Source of the DNA: Hexactinellida sp. DTS-2022 | Lineage: Eukaryota > Porifera > Hexactinellida | NCBI GenBank assembly: GCA_028753945.1 | Contig: JAPNXP010000014.1 | Span: forward strand, 620,001 to 684,000 | DNA length: 64,000 nucleotides | Direction: 5' to 3' | Shown: positions 10,334-22,500 of the stretch, in pieces | How positions within the stretch are numbered: the stretch's first letter is position 1 | Layout: each line of letters begins with the position of its first letter | Notes under the pieces: generated by a model | What the model saw: the letters and a program-made list of their open reading frames with translations, nothing else | Database searches by the model: none | Told to the model about the DNA's origin: nothing | Position numbers and translations under genes: made by a program

Positions 10334-11098
10334 ATGGCGAGTGAAGATGCACCTAGCGAAGAGAGCAAGTATTCCGCGGAATACAAGATAGTTATAGTTG
10401 GAGAGAGCGCTGTCGGCAAAACAGCTCTCCTCTACAAATACTCAGAAGGAGTTTTCAAGAACGGTCTCATATCCACTATAGGTCTAGATTTCCGTACCAA
10501 AATAGTTGATGTGGAGGGGGTGCCGGTTCGCCTACAAGTTTGGGACACAGCCGGACAAGAAAGGTTCCGAACTCTCTCAAAACAACTGTTCAGAGGTGCA
10601 AAGGGTATAGTGTTAGTATACGATATTACAAATCGGAAGTCCTTTGAGCAGCTTAATTACTGGATAAGTTCCTTCGAATCCTATGGTGTAAGAGAGGAGG
10701 GGGTACTTATTATCGGTAATAAATCTGATCTCGATGACGTCAGACAGATATCGAATAAAGAAGCAAGTACGCTCGCAACTGATCATTCGTATAACTACAT
10801 TGAAACCAGTGCTAAGAATGGGACTAATGTTAATGAGGCGTTCGCGCTACTCGCTAGGGAAATACATATACAACATGGTGTGTATCGGCCTAATCGGATG
10901 AGGCCTAGTGTACGGGAGTTATCTGTATCGAAAGACCGCAGTAATAAAGTTAGCACCACAACTAATCCGTCAAAGAATCCACAGAGTAATGTTAACGGGA
11001 AGGAAACTGGGACAAATGAACATGTTTATCATGAACATCCAGATCGATCGATTCGTTTGAAATCAAAAGACGGAAATAAAGCTGGTTGTTGTACATAA
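10334..11098 (+). CDS. Rab-family small GTPase, single exon
   Basis: 254 residues. All G boxes are present: GESAVGKT (P-loop, about 24-31), effector loop with ISTIGLDFRTK, WDTAGQERFRTLS (G3), GNKSDL (G4) and ETSAKNG (G5). The Rab family signature runs through the switch II region (LFRGAKGIVLVYDITNRKSFEQL). The C-terminus ends CCT, so a geranylgeranylated cysteine pair is likely, after a long polar hypervariable tail of about 75 residues. Rab proteins direct membrane traffic by recruiting effectors when GTP-bound. The subgroup is not certain; switch regions resemble the Rab8/Rab10/Rab35 side of the family. No intron, unlike the flanking MTHFR and tankyrase genes. Confidence 0.93.
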   Translation: MASEDAPSEESKYSAEYKIVIVGESAVGKTALLYKYSEGVFKNGLISTIGLDFRTKIVDVEGVPVRLQVWDTAGQERFRTLSKQLFRGAKGIVLVYDITNRKSFEQLNYWISSFESYGVREEGVLIIGNKSDLDDVRQISNKEASTLATDHSYNYIETSAKNGTNVNEAFALLAREIHIQHGVYRPNRMRPSVRELSVSKDRSNKVSTTTNPSKNPQSNVNGKETGTNEHVYHEHPDRSIRLKSKDGNKAGCCT

Positions 11099-12027
11099 TA
11101 ACAACTTTGGTATTTTGTAATTTTACACACAATCTAGTTCCTATTAATTATATTGGACATGTGCATTTGTATATTTTGATATTGAGCCCCTGTTTGGTAT
11201 TTGTATTGTTGTCTTTTTTCAGTTTATTTGTTTATACTTGTGCCAGCAACAAATGCAAATTTACAATACATTTAGTTATACGGGATAACTAATAGGAATA
11301 ATCATATGGAATAATTTATTTATTCTGCCAATAATTGAGTTGTGCTGACTTTAATTATTTTCAAATGAAAACCTCAAAATTGAGTACTTCAGAAATATAA
11401 AGTTTAGAGAGTTAGTAAGTTAGACATAATGTGTAGTTGCCAGTAAATACATTAATTATCACATCTGATAAAATTCCGTTAAGAAAAGACAACCCTCCTT
11501 TATAACAGGATTTCCCCTCGAGTTGAATTGGATTATCTTATCTATTCTTCTTGACATACAGTCAACGAGCGTTAATTCGAACATTCGCTATTCGAGCAAA
11601 TTATTCTTTCCAGTATGGAACTCAATAACTGGTGTTTGACTGTATTTTAATTCTATTAGTTTCTATTAATTAAACTATGGATAGATTCCTCCATAATATA
11701 TTTACACAAGTAAACCATCAAGTCCTTATAGATATACATCCATGGCTTTAATAACAGAGGTAATTAGCTACAATAAAATTGTCAGATTAGTTCGGTTTGG
11801 CCGCTATTCAATTTCAGATTAGGATAATAATAAAGCTAAGATATTCTCCAAATAAGGAATTGCCCTGATTTCGACAAGGAGGAACAAATTATGAATCTTC
11901 ATTCTCTGAAAGGAATAACTGTTAATTAATTGAACTCATTTCTGAAATTCCTCGTTTGCAATTTACATTTGTTTGTATTTCTGTTTATTATGCAACTTAT
12001 TTGGAACTCTGTGTACAATTTAAATCG

Positions 12028-12171
12028 TTTTTTTCTAATCATTTCTTTTTAGATAAAAATAGTTAGAAAAAACCGATGAAAAATACTAGTAAAGTTGGAA
12101 TTTCATACAAAAGATTGTATCACTAATAGTTTGAATAAACCGATAAGTTAGAATAAACCGGTTTCGACTGT
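12028..12171. mobile_element. MITE family K, right-hand part
   Basis: Matches 56468-56637 through GATAAAAATAGTTAGAAAAA and ends CCGGTTTCGACTG followed by TA. Confidence 0.6.
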
Positions 12172-12772
12172 ACGTGATGTTATAATACACAATGTTTGTT
12201 TACAAAGTATGCTTTTTTACATACTTTGACACCTCTGATCCTGACAGTACGATTGCAAAGCCGGACAATTAATGTGTTTATTTGGTATCAGTTTCTATAA
12301 GGTTTATTTATTGAACTGACAACTGGCAAATTATGAATCCTGTTTTCATGTTTATTGAGATTCAAAAACAATGAATATAACATCAAAATGTGCAATAGAG
12401 ATTCATAGCCAATTCTGAAATACATAAATGACGAATTTTGGCACTTCCTAATCCACAATTGCTAAATTATTCATTAACTTCGATACACAGCTAATTGCAA
12501 TATTGATCTACGTAAGTGAATTTATTTACTGATAATTCGTATAATTGCTGCATAATTGCTCTATTATAGCGAGCATTTACTGTACATTAGGCCCCACTTT
12601 CTTTTTATAAGTTTCGATTCAGATTTGAAATTTTTACAGCAGAATCAACTGATTTGCTGGTAAAATGCTATGAAATTGAATAATCACTTGTTTAAATGGG
12701 AATTTTTGATTTTGCAAAATTTATAATTATCTGCAGTAAATCTCTATTTTTTAATTGCAAATAAAACAACTA

Positions 12773-13300
12773 CAGTGGTGTTCGCCTAATGGCAATATAA
12801 TATTGCTCTATTAGCAAGTTCCTTTTAATTAATCCCCAAGCGAGCATTTATTGTTAATTTTTGTCAGTGGCGGCGCCAGGGGGGGGCCAGGGGGGGCACG
12901 TGCCCCCCCACGGGAAAATGGTGCCCCCCCGCCAGGGGGGGGCACACTTTTGAAAGATTCTTTGAAAAAAAAATTTTCTCAGATATTTTTAGCGAAATAT
13001 GAACAATATTGAACATGAACAACAAGATCCACCAGTTTGAAATGCGAACGGCTTGCGATTCTTGGAGTTTTGGGCAAATTGGGATTAGTTTTTTATACTC
13101 TACTGGGAAAATATGTGGATTCTCGAGTCTCGACGGCAACTATGAATTCCTGCGTTTTTTCTAAAAAGGTGTGCCCCCCTGGGTTCAGGTTTTCCCACCT
13201 GGTGCCCCCCCAGCGGCGGCGCCCTGGCGCCGCCCCTGATTTTTGTTCATCTATTAATAATATTAATAATAATACAGCATTTGTTTGCGCATTATACAAA
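12773..13300. mobile_element. family F element carrying a hAT-like insertion
   Basis: Begins CAGTGGTGTTCGCCTAATGG and has CCCCAAGCGAGCATT, as in the copies near 22075 and 63822. Its TTAATT..TGTTCAT block is split by the element at 12865-13238. Confidence 0.6.
12865..13238. mobile_element. hAT-like non-autonomous element, exact 8-bp target duplication
   Basis: Ends CAGTGGCGGCGCCAGG and CCTGGCGCCGCCCCTG are inverted repeats. ATTTTTGT lies on both sides (12857-12864 and 13239-13246). G/C-rich ends with runs of G or C, unlike the surroundings. Open frames inside are short and not conserved-looking. Confidence 0.92.
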
Positions 13301-13555
13301 TGTCTCAATGCGCTTACAATTTTGTACATGAAAATAAAAATAAAATAAATAAAAAGATTCAGAATATATACAGTGTAATAAGATTAAGTTCAGTGGTGTA
13401 AAGTACATGAAGTAATTGGACTAAGAGTGCGGGACTAATGAAAAATTAGAATATTAATAAATCTACTATTTTCGGAATGTTTCAAAAAATTAACGGTAAA
13501 TTTGGCCACAAAAACAATAATGTATAAAAATATTTAAATAATATTTGTTGTTAGA

Positions 13556-16500
13556 ATGGATGTGAATGAAGAGAAAAAGGAACAGAGCAACACAACTATT
13601 ATACATTCCACACCGGTAACCATGGAGATATCTGAGCAACAAGACAAGCCACCTGACAATGACGTCACGCTTAATCAGAGATTGCCTCTCACACTGGAAA
13701 CAATAAACACAGATTCACAAAATAAATCCAAAAACACTGAATTAGAACTACAACTTTTCGAAGCATGCAGACGTGGCGAAATGACCAAAATACAGAAATT
13801 AGTTGAACAGCAAGTTGATATAAACGCGAAGGATTTGCACGGCCGTAAGAGCACTGCGTTACATTTTGCAGCGGGATTCGGTCGAAGAGACGCCGTGGAA
13901 TGTTTGCTTTCAAACGGTGCGAGAGTTAACACACAGGATGATGGGGGATTGATACCACTGCATAATGCATGTTCGTTCGGACATGTTGAGGTGGTCACCT
14001 GTTTGTTAGAGGAGGGAGCGGATCCTAATAGCCGCGATAAATGGGGATACACACCTCTGCATGAGGCCAGCAACAAGGGAAAGGTTAGTCATAGTGGTAG
14101 TACAGTCAACTTAATTAATTAGTCTATAGTAATAGTATAGTAATAGTATAGTAATAGTATAGTAGTACAGTCAACTTAATTAATTAGTCTATAGTAATAG
14201 TCTATACTATAGTATAGTAGTACAGTCAACTTAATTAATTAGTTAGTCTATATCTATAGTATAATATTCTAGTATAGTAGTACAGTAAACTTAATTAATT
14301 GGGTCACTTTAGTCGTAGGATAGTTTGACCTAATTTACCGAAATATGCAATTTTGATGGTACAAGTATTTATTATAGGTACAAGTATTATGTATATATGT
14401 TTAATACTAATATATACAGTAAACTCCCGTTATATATAGCGAAATACCCGCTTATAACGAAATGGAGATTTCCCCCCAGAGCACTAAACGCATTAATTAT
14501 TATACTCTTATAACGAATATCCGGATATAACGAAGGAATTACAGGTCCCAAGCACTTCGTTATAACGAGAGTTCATAGTTTAATATACAAGTGATATAAA
14601 TACATTAACGTACGTATGTACTTTGGCACAGTTAACCGAATACTGAAAAGTCGAATCCATATTTGACCTAATTAACTGAAATATTTTCTATTAGCATGAT
14701 TTATTCCTGTAGAATATGTGAACTTTATTGCTATAATATTATGCGTATTATACGATTCTTAATCAAACGAACTTTATATGAACTGACAGGAAATATAGTC
14801 CAAACGGACTATATATACTGAACACATCAAATGATGTTATATTCCACACGCGTGTATTATATACAGTATAATAGTTGTATCTTATATCATTATATTTATC
14901 ATCCTATCTCAGATAATATTCGTATATTCCTAAATGGATATACATCTGTTTTGTGAATGTTTTAATGTAGGTTGTAATATAAACTTTGTACAAAGAATGA
15001 TGCCATTTGTTGTAAGTACTTATTCCATTTTAAGAGTTTTGATTTGCGTGGGAAGTTATTTCGGTTAATAATCAATTCATTTCTTCCGGAGAGGAATATA
15101 ATTGATTTACAATTTTACAAAATAGAATAGAGTACAACCTCTTTAGTATAGGAACACGGTTAATACGATTTTCCGGATATGACGAACAAACAGTTCCACA
15201 AAATCAAGTCCCTACAATGGCTATTCAATGGGTATTACTCCGGTTAATACGATCTCCGGATAAAGCGAACAAATTTTACCGTCCGTTGGTGTTCGTATTA
15301 ACGAGGTTCTACTGTAGTTACAGTAAAATTCCGTTATAACAAAATCGGTTATAACGAAATACCCGCTTAAACGAAGTTTATATATTCCCAAGACTGATAT
15401 ATTAATTGATCTTACTCCGATTTAAATTAACTTATTTCGAAGTAAACGAAGTGCCGTTCTTATAACGAAAGTAGACTAAAATAAATCGGTTTTACTTTGG
15501 ACTGATAAAAGTCAGTTTTATCCAGTAAAAAGCTTACCTATATAAAAATGTATACTGTATTACAAATTAATTAATTTAGCTTACAGGCATATATTTTTCC
15601 CTAATATTTCAGTTATTATTGTATTTAAAATTATTGCTTTGGCATAAAAACATTCTTTGTTATTATGCAAAGTTTAAGTAAATATGAGACAAAAATCACT
15701 TCAATGTTTTTCCCTAGTGCAAAGTCCAATATTGCAAATCCAAATATTACTTTAAACTTATAATTTACTTCAATTAATATCTCATTTCCATTCAACTTAA
15801 ATCTACAGTCTAAATAACTCTATTTTTCTGCTTATGTGTGCATCTAGTGACCTCTGTAATTCTGTCATAATGCCTAACTGGAATTTCCACGAACTTATTT
15901 GCTATTAGCTCTCTTATTTATTTATTTATTCTGTTTAATATGTTTAATATGTTGCAAAATTCTTTATACAGTCGACTCCGCTTAATAGAGTCACCGGTTA
16001 ATAGATTTCTCCGCTTAATCGGGTCAAAGTAACCTGGTCCCGAGGTGAGGCTACTATTCGAGTAAATACGATTACTGTTATATTAATATAGAAATCTAGA
16101 ATATTTATACACAGTAAGTTTGTTCCAAATGATCCCTGTTTAAGTAGAGTAAAGTTATTATTTGTAATTTTGTATTATACTTTAGCATACCCACTTTATA
16201 ACGTTTGGTTTAAAGGTATATTAAAGGTATATTAAAATATTACACCAGTTATTTATAATACGAGTATATTATGTAGAATTCAATAGTGTTCGCGTAATAG
16301 CAAGTTGCATGATCGCATTTTGCACGAAATTTGGTTGCTAATAGGTGAACTTGTTATTAGAGGAACAGAATTAACTTTGCTATTAAGCCATCATCACCAT
16401 ACTTATTTCCAGATCAGTTATAATATGAGTTGTTAATACTTCAAAGTAGAAATAACAACTGGAAAATCAGTGTATTATACAGCCATTTGTAAATAAGCTC

Positions 16501-19500
16501 CTAATCCTGGTCTAATCCAATTTCCATACCCCTAAATCACAAATTAATGTTACGGTATAGGAGAGGATTCCAATTTTTCATGCGCTCCTAAATTCAAATT
16601 TTCAAAAAATTATATTCCAAAAGGAGCGTCTCGCGCTCTTGGATAATTCCTTGGGAAAAATGAATAATGAAATACTTAGTATTTCCATATAATTCCTTGG
16701 GAAAAATGAATCATGAAATACTTAGTATTTCCATATGACTAACCGGTATACATATGACTGAACCTAATACATTACATGATACACATATTATAGTATAATA
16801 TCAGTACACACGTATATATATAAATACAAATATCGAGTCTTAAAAAATCTAAAATAAATCGTGAGTTGAAATGGCAGAATTTGCAGTTAAAGTTGTGCAG
16901 GATTTCTCAACAGAGGGAGTTGAACAAGTTTTGGCAAAGACGGGAAAGAAAACCGAGGCCGTTCGAAATCTTATTGAAAAGGTGTTTGATATTAAATTCG
17001 ATAATAACGGAGATGTAACGGTGGAGACAAGACAAAGGTTGGATAGTATGTCTGTTCATAATAGTTTGGAGAAAGTTAATGAATATTTCGATAACATAAA
17101 GACATTCGAAATTTCGAAAATTTACAGAAAAGTTCTTGAACGGGTTAAGAAAATCGAAGATTTTCTTAACCGAACGAATATTTGTGATGGAAACCTCCAA
17201 AAAATGGGAAATCAACTAATGAATAATGACAAAACGGTTAAATGGTTGCAACAATTAATAACCGAAACGAAAGAAAGAATCGATAAAGGCATTGCCCTGT
17301 GTTGGGAAATTTCGTTTATAATTTCGAAAGCAAAAGAATTATTGAGTGACGCATTAAAATTGGGAGATAACGAAGCTCCTTTGAAGCGATTTTGTGAAAA
17401 AATAGATAATTTCCTTCCCCTGGATTCGCTCCCACATTCCAAAGGGCTTAGTGAGTTGCTAGGCATGGGAGGCATAGCAGGCATGATTGGTGGGAAATTG
17501 GAAATGTTGGGAAACTTTGGTTTGATGATTGGGTTCGTTTTGTGTGGCATTGGTGTTGTTCTGTTGTCTGTTGTTGTTGTTATTGTCTCAGTCGCTACAA
17601 TTCTACTGGGAATCTTAGGTGCGATTACTTGTGGAATTGGTTGTATAATAAGTATTCCGATTTTGGGAGAAAGTAGGAAATTGAAACTGAATTCACTCGT
17701 GAAAGAACTTTCTGAAATACAAACTAGTCTCGAATCGGTTAATAACAACTTAGAAATCGGTTTGAAAACTGTCAAAGAAAGCAATATCGACAAAGGAATG
17801 GGATACAGCTTACTTCTACAATCGTACCATGGATTCACAACTAAAGTCAACCAAACTAAGCGAAACCCAAAGTTTGTCAATGCAAGTGAAGAAAAAGTAA
17901 TCGAGTTTATCAAAGATACAGATTGTATAATGGGAGTAGTAACTCAAGATATTCAGGATAGCTATTCTATTGACCAAGAGGAAGCGTGGAAAATACTAAT
18001 GTTTATCCATGGTTGCACTAAGCTAGAAGATGAAGGAAATCTCGATTATAATTCTTAAACGGAGTTGAATACTTTCGTCTTCGAATAATTGTATTTTTTG
18101 AATATTCCTGTAAATTTTGTTGTTTGTTAATACGTAATTCCAGTTTTTTGCTGATGAAGTAATTAATTTGAAATCTAAATCATTAATTAATTAAATATCC
18201 ACCATGTCTACTATTCATATTACAAATCATTTTAAGGTTTGTACCTGTTTTCCTTTGGGGGAATATTCTTTTGGAAATATTTGTGAGGGAAAAAGTCAAA
18301 AATATTTTAGCAAATATTAATGACTAGCTAGCTACAATAAATAGACATGTTTGTTAATTTATAGTCTCTGCTTAAGGGACGTTCAAACGATACGTAACTT
18401 TAAACTCCAGGAAATTAAATACACCTCGCTATATCACACTATTTCAACATTTGTAATACAAAAATATGGTCTACGGTATTTACAGTGAACTCTCGTTATA
18501 ACGAATTGCTTGGGACCTGTAAATTCCTTCGTTATATCCGGATATTCGTTATAAGCGGATAATAATTAATGTATTTAGTGCTCTGGGGGAAAATCTCCAT
18601 TTCCAGCTGTTATTTCGTTATATCCGACTTCGTTATAACCGGAGTTTACTGTACTTTTTTTCTTTGGTAATTTAATTTAGCCAAAAGGCTAAATATTCAC
18701 TCACGTTTAACCTGCCCCACATTCCTACTGCATTCCTATTGACCTGCCCTGTATCTAGGCTAGCGTGTGCACGGCTCTGCTGCAGAAGAGAGCAGACGCT
18801 ACTCTTAGGAACTCAGACGGGAAAACAGCTCTCGAGCTAGCGCAGGAGGAACAGGTGTGTTCTTATCCATGGTTCTTAATTGTATACATGTACAAGTACA
18901 GTAGACCTCGTTACAAATACATAGAAGTGACTCCGGTTAATACGAATTCCGGATAATACAAACATATTTCGACGATCCCCTTGTGTTCATACTAACGAGG
19001 TTCTACTAGCTACTGTAAATATAATATCCAATACAGTCGACTCCGCTTAATAGAGCCACCGGTTAATAGATTTCTCCGCTTAATCGGGTCAAAGTAACCT
19101 GGTCCCGAGGTGAATATTAAGCGGAGTCTACTGTAACTTATATCTAATATCTGTTGACATCTAACAACAGGTTAAACTTGTGCTCGGAGGAGACCACAGC
19201 ATTGACGAGCTCCTGGAGGCAGCTAAGTCCGGACAAGAAGACCTTATCTCCAAACTGCTGACTCCGCTTAACGTGAACTGCCACGCGAGTGACGGTCGCA
19301 AGAGCACCCCCCTCCACCTGGCTGCTGGCTATAACAGAGTCAGGGTCTGCGAGGTGCTGCTACAGACTGGGGCAGATGCACATGCTAAAGATAAAGGTAC
19401 TTGGTATAGTTATAGTATGGTATAGTAATAGGGGATTAATGTATTGTATAAAGGTACTTGGTATAGTAATAGTATTGTATAGTAATAGGGGATTATAGTA

Positions 19501-22500
19501 TTGTATAATAGTATTGTATAGTAATAGGGGATTAATGTATTGTATAAAGGTACTTGGTATAGTAATAGTATTGTATAGTAATAGGGGATTATAGTATTGT
19601 ATAATAGTATTGTATAGTAATAGGGGATTATAGTATTGTATAAAGGTACTTGGTATAGTATTAGGGGATTAATGTATTGTATAAAGGTACTTGGTATAGT
19701 ATTAGGGGATTAATGTATTGTATAAAGGTACTTGGTATAGTAATAGGGGATTATAGTATTGTATAAAGGTATTGTATAGTAATAGGGGATTATAGTATTG
19801 TATAACTCCGTTATAAGGTACCTGGGTTAATAAGTGGTAATTTCTATACACTAAGTTTATAAAACAGCATGCATTTCTACGTTCTATTAGTACGTACTTA
19901 TTTCATTCTCGTAGGGGGACGTTATAACTGAGATATATGTACTGTAAAATAGAAAAAAATCTAAAATTACAGCTGTGCCGACAGCATGCCCACTGGATGA
20001 TGTCCATTGGAGGCGCATAATTTGGTGGTTGGTTGATTGATAGTGCCTCCAAAAGAAAATGCTGTCGGCACAGCTGTAATTTTAGATTTTTTAGATTTTA
20101 TTCAGGCACAAAAGAGCCAGTTTTTTCTCACTTTCTAAAATTGATCTTTTAGGCAAGTAAGCCTGGCTGGCTTTTTTATACAGTCATTTTTGTCTGCTTA
20201 ATATGAAATCTTTTATTATGAACAAGCCCTATGGTTCCAATTTACAACTTACATAGGGTTTGTATATAGTTGAGTTCGCTTATTGTGAACACAATTTTGG
20301 TTCTTGAATGTTCATAATACAGAACCTGACTGTATTATACAAACTGTAATATAAATCCTGTGTGGTATTATACAATTAATTATAATTCAGTGTTTTATAC
20401 AGGCATTTGTAAATGCGTTCTTAATCCTGGTCTGATCCAATTTCCATACGCCTAAATCACAACTTAATGTTGCGGTATAGGGGAGGATTCCAAATTTTCT
20501 CGCTCCTAAATTCAAATTTTCAAAAAATCATAGTCCAAAGGAGCGTCTCGCGCTCCTGAATAATACAATTCATTATCCTTATCCTGGTCCTATAGGCGGC
20601 TTGGTCCCGCTCCACAACGCGTGTTCGTACGGACACCTGCAGGTGGCAGAGCTGCTGGTTAACCAGGGCGCTGACGTCAATGCTATGGACCTGTGGCAGT
20701 TCACACCTCTGCATGAGGCCGCTTCAAAAGGGAAGATGGAAGTCTGTTCGTTTCTGCTGTCACACGGAGCAAACCCGACTCTGTACAACTGCCACGACAA
20801 CTCTGCGCTGTTCCTGGCTCCCAGTCAGGAGATGTCTAACAGAATAGCTTTTGAGTACAAAGCCTACTCTCTGCTAGCAGCAGCCGATTCCTGGTGAGTA
20901 AGCAGGCAAGGGAAAGTTGTTTGTGAAATAGTATTCTAATTCCGAGAATTATACAGTACCTGTTTGGTGGGTCTAAAGCCCATCATACTACACGGTGCAA
21001 TTGCATGAAATACGTAGTATTTTAATTCCGAAAATTATAGAGTGTCTGTAACCTCTAAATTCAGCATGATATAGTACGTATAAAGCAGTCGATTATACGG
21101 GAAAGTTATATTTTTTATTTCTGTTGTTCAGTTACAAGTAACTAATAGTAGTCCATTTTGAAATTGTTCTTAATTTTTTCACTTTACTCGCTTTTCCCTC
21201 CCTATATGAACACTTCTCTCACTTGTTTATTTTTTTGTTTGCTTATTTATTTGTTTGTTTGTTTATTAGTTAGTTAGTTAGTTAATTTTTATTTTGTTAT
21301 TTAATTAGTTAGTTATTAGCTAGCTACCTAGTTAATTTTTTGTTTTGTTTGTTAGTTAGTTAGTGAATCTGTTTGGTAATTTTTTAGTTAGTTAGTTGTT
21401 AGCTCATGTACGTATGTCTCTATCTATATATTCATTGTGTATGTATATCTATAGCGATCTCTTCCAGCTGAAGAAGCTGGCCACTAACGACACTATTAAC
21501 TTCCAGCATCCGCAGTCCCTCAGCTCCGCTCTGCACTGCGCCGTGGCTAGCGGCAGCAACAGACGGGCCCAGGCAGTGGAGACCCTCGTGAGGAGGGGCT
21601 CCGATCTCTGCTCGCTCAACCAACTCAAGCTGTCTCCACTGCATATCTCTGTTGCCAAGCAACACGCAGATGCCACCGAGGTATGTGGTGTGCCAGTAGT
21701 GACGTAGTTAGGAATAGAATAATACAGGCGAAACTTATGTGCGCCTAGATTTTTCTAGATTTTTGGAAACTTATGGACGTCTAGATATAGTTTGAGCTCA
21801 CCGTAAATAATTGTTATAATTGAGATAACTGTCTAACGTCACAAATGCAGTAGACTCTCGTTACTAGGAACACGGCTAAGGAGTACAAAGGTTTAATTCC
21901 CCTAGCTTATTCAAATGAATGCAAGTGACTCCAGATAATACGAACAAACTTTGACGGTCCCCTGTTAATTCCTATGAATGGGATACTCTACATGGAATTA
22001 AATTTACTATTCGTATGTTTCGCCTATTCGCCTATTCGCCTATTAGCAAGTTATTTCAGTCCCCAAGCGAGCATTCAGTATTAATTCTGTTCATGTAATA
22101 GCAAGTTCGCCTATTAGCAGGCAAATATCGTGTATAACAACTAATTGCTATTACGTACGTATCTATCTACTCTATAACTCTATTGTACAGATCCTGTTGC
22201 TGAATGGGGCACTGGTTAACTCATTGGATGGAGAGGGCAACACAGCATTACACACAGCTCTATCTCTGGACTCTCCCTGCTTAACAAAGCTACTGTTGGA
22301 CCATGGAGCAGACCCAGAGGTGACGTCACAGGCTGGCGTTAAAGCCAGGTCTCTAGCGGGGCCTAACACGGCCGGCTTGTTGGAGGAGAGACCCCGCTCT
22401 GACGAGAAGTTATCGACAGAGAGGGCATTCATAGAGGCTTCTAAGGTGCTATAGAGTAGATATGTCGCAGGCGAAAATGAGTTTCAGTCCAAAATGAGAC

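Larger units (their letters stand above)
11099..13555. other. intergenic Rab to tankyrase
   Basis: No gene supported. Contains a family M fragment (11560-11643, GTTAATTCGAACATTCG), a family K copy (12028-12171), and a family F element interrupted by a hAT-like element (12773-13300). The rest is AT-rich and featureless. Confidence 0.65.

Noticed and set aside
12864-13139. Minus-strand frame within the hAT-like element
   Set aside because: Too short and low-complexity (Pro/Gly from G/C runs) to be a transposase piece.
13675-14076. Minus-strand frame opposite tankyrase exon 1
   Set aside because: Antisense shadow of ankyrin-coding sequence.
17212-17913. Minus-strand 233-residue frame opposite the nested helical gene
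   Set aside because: It mirrors the coding strand of a well-formed gene; composition is that of an antisense shadow.
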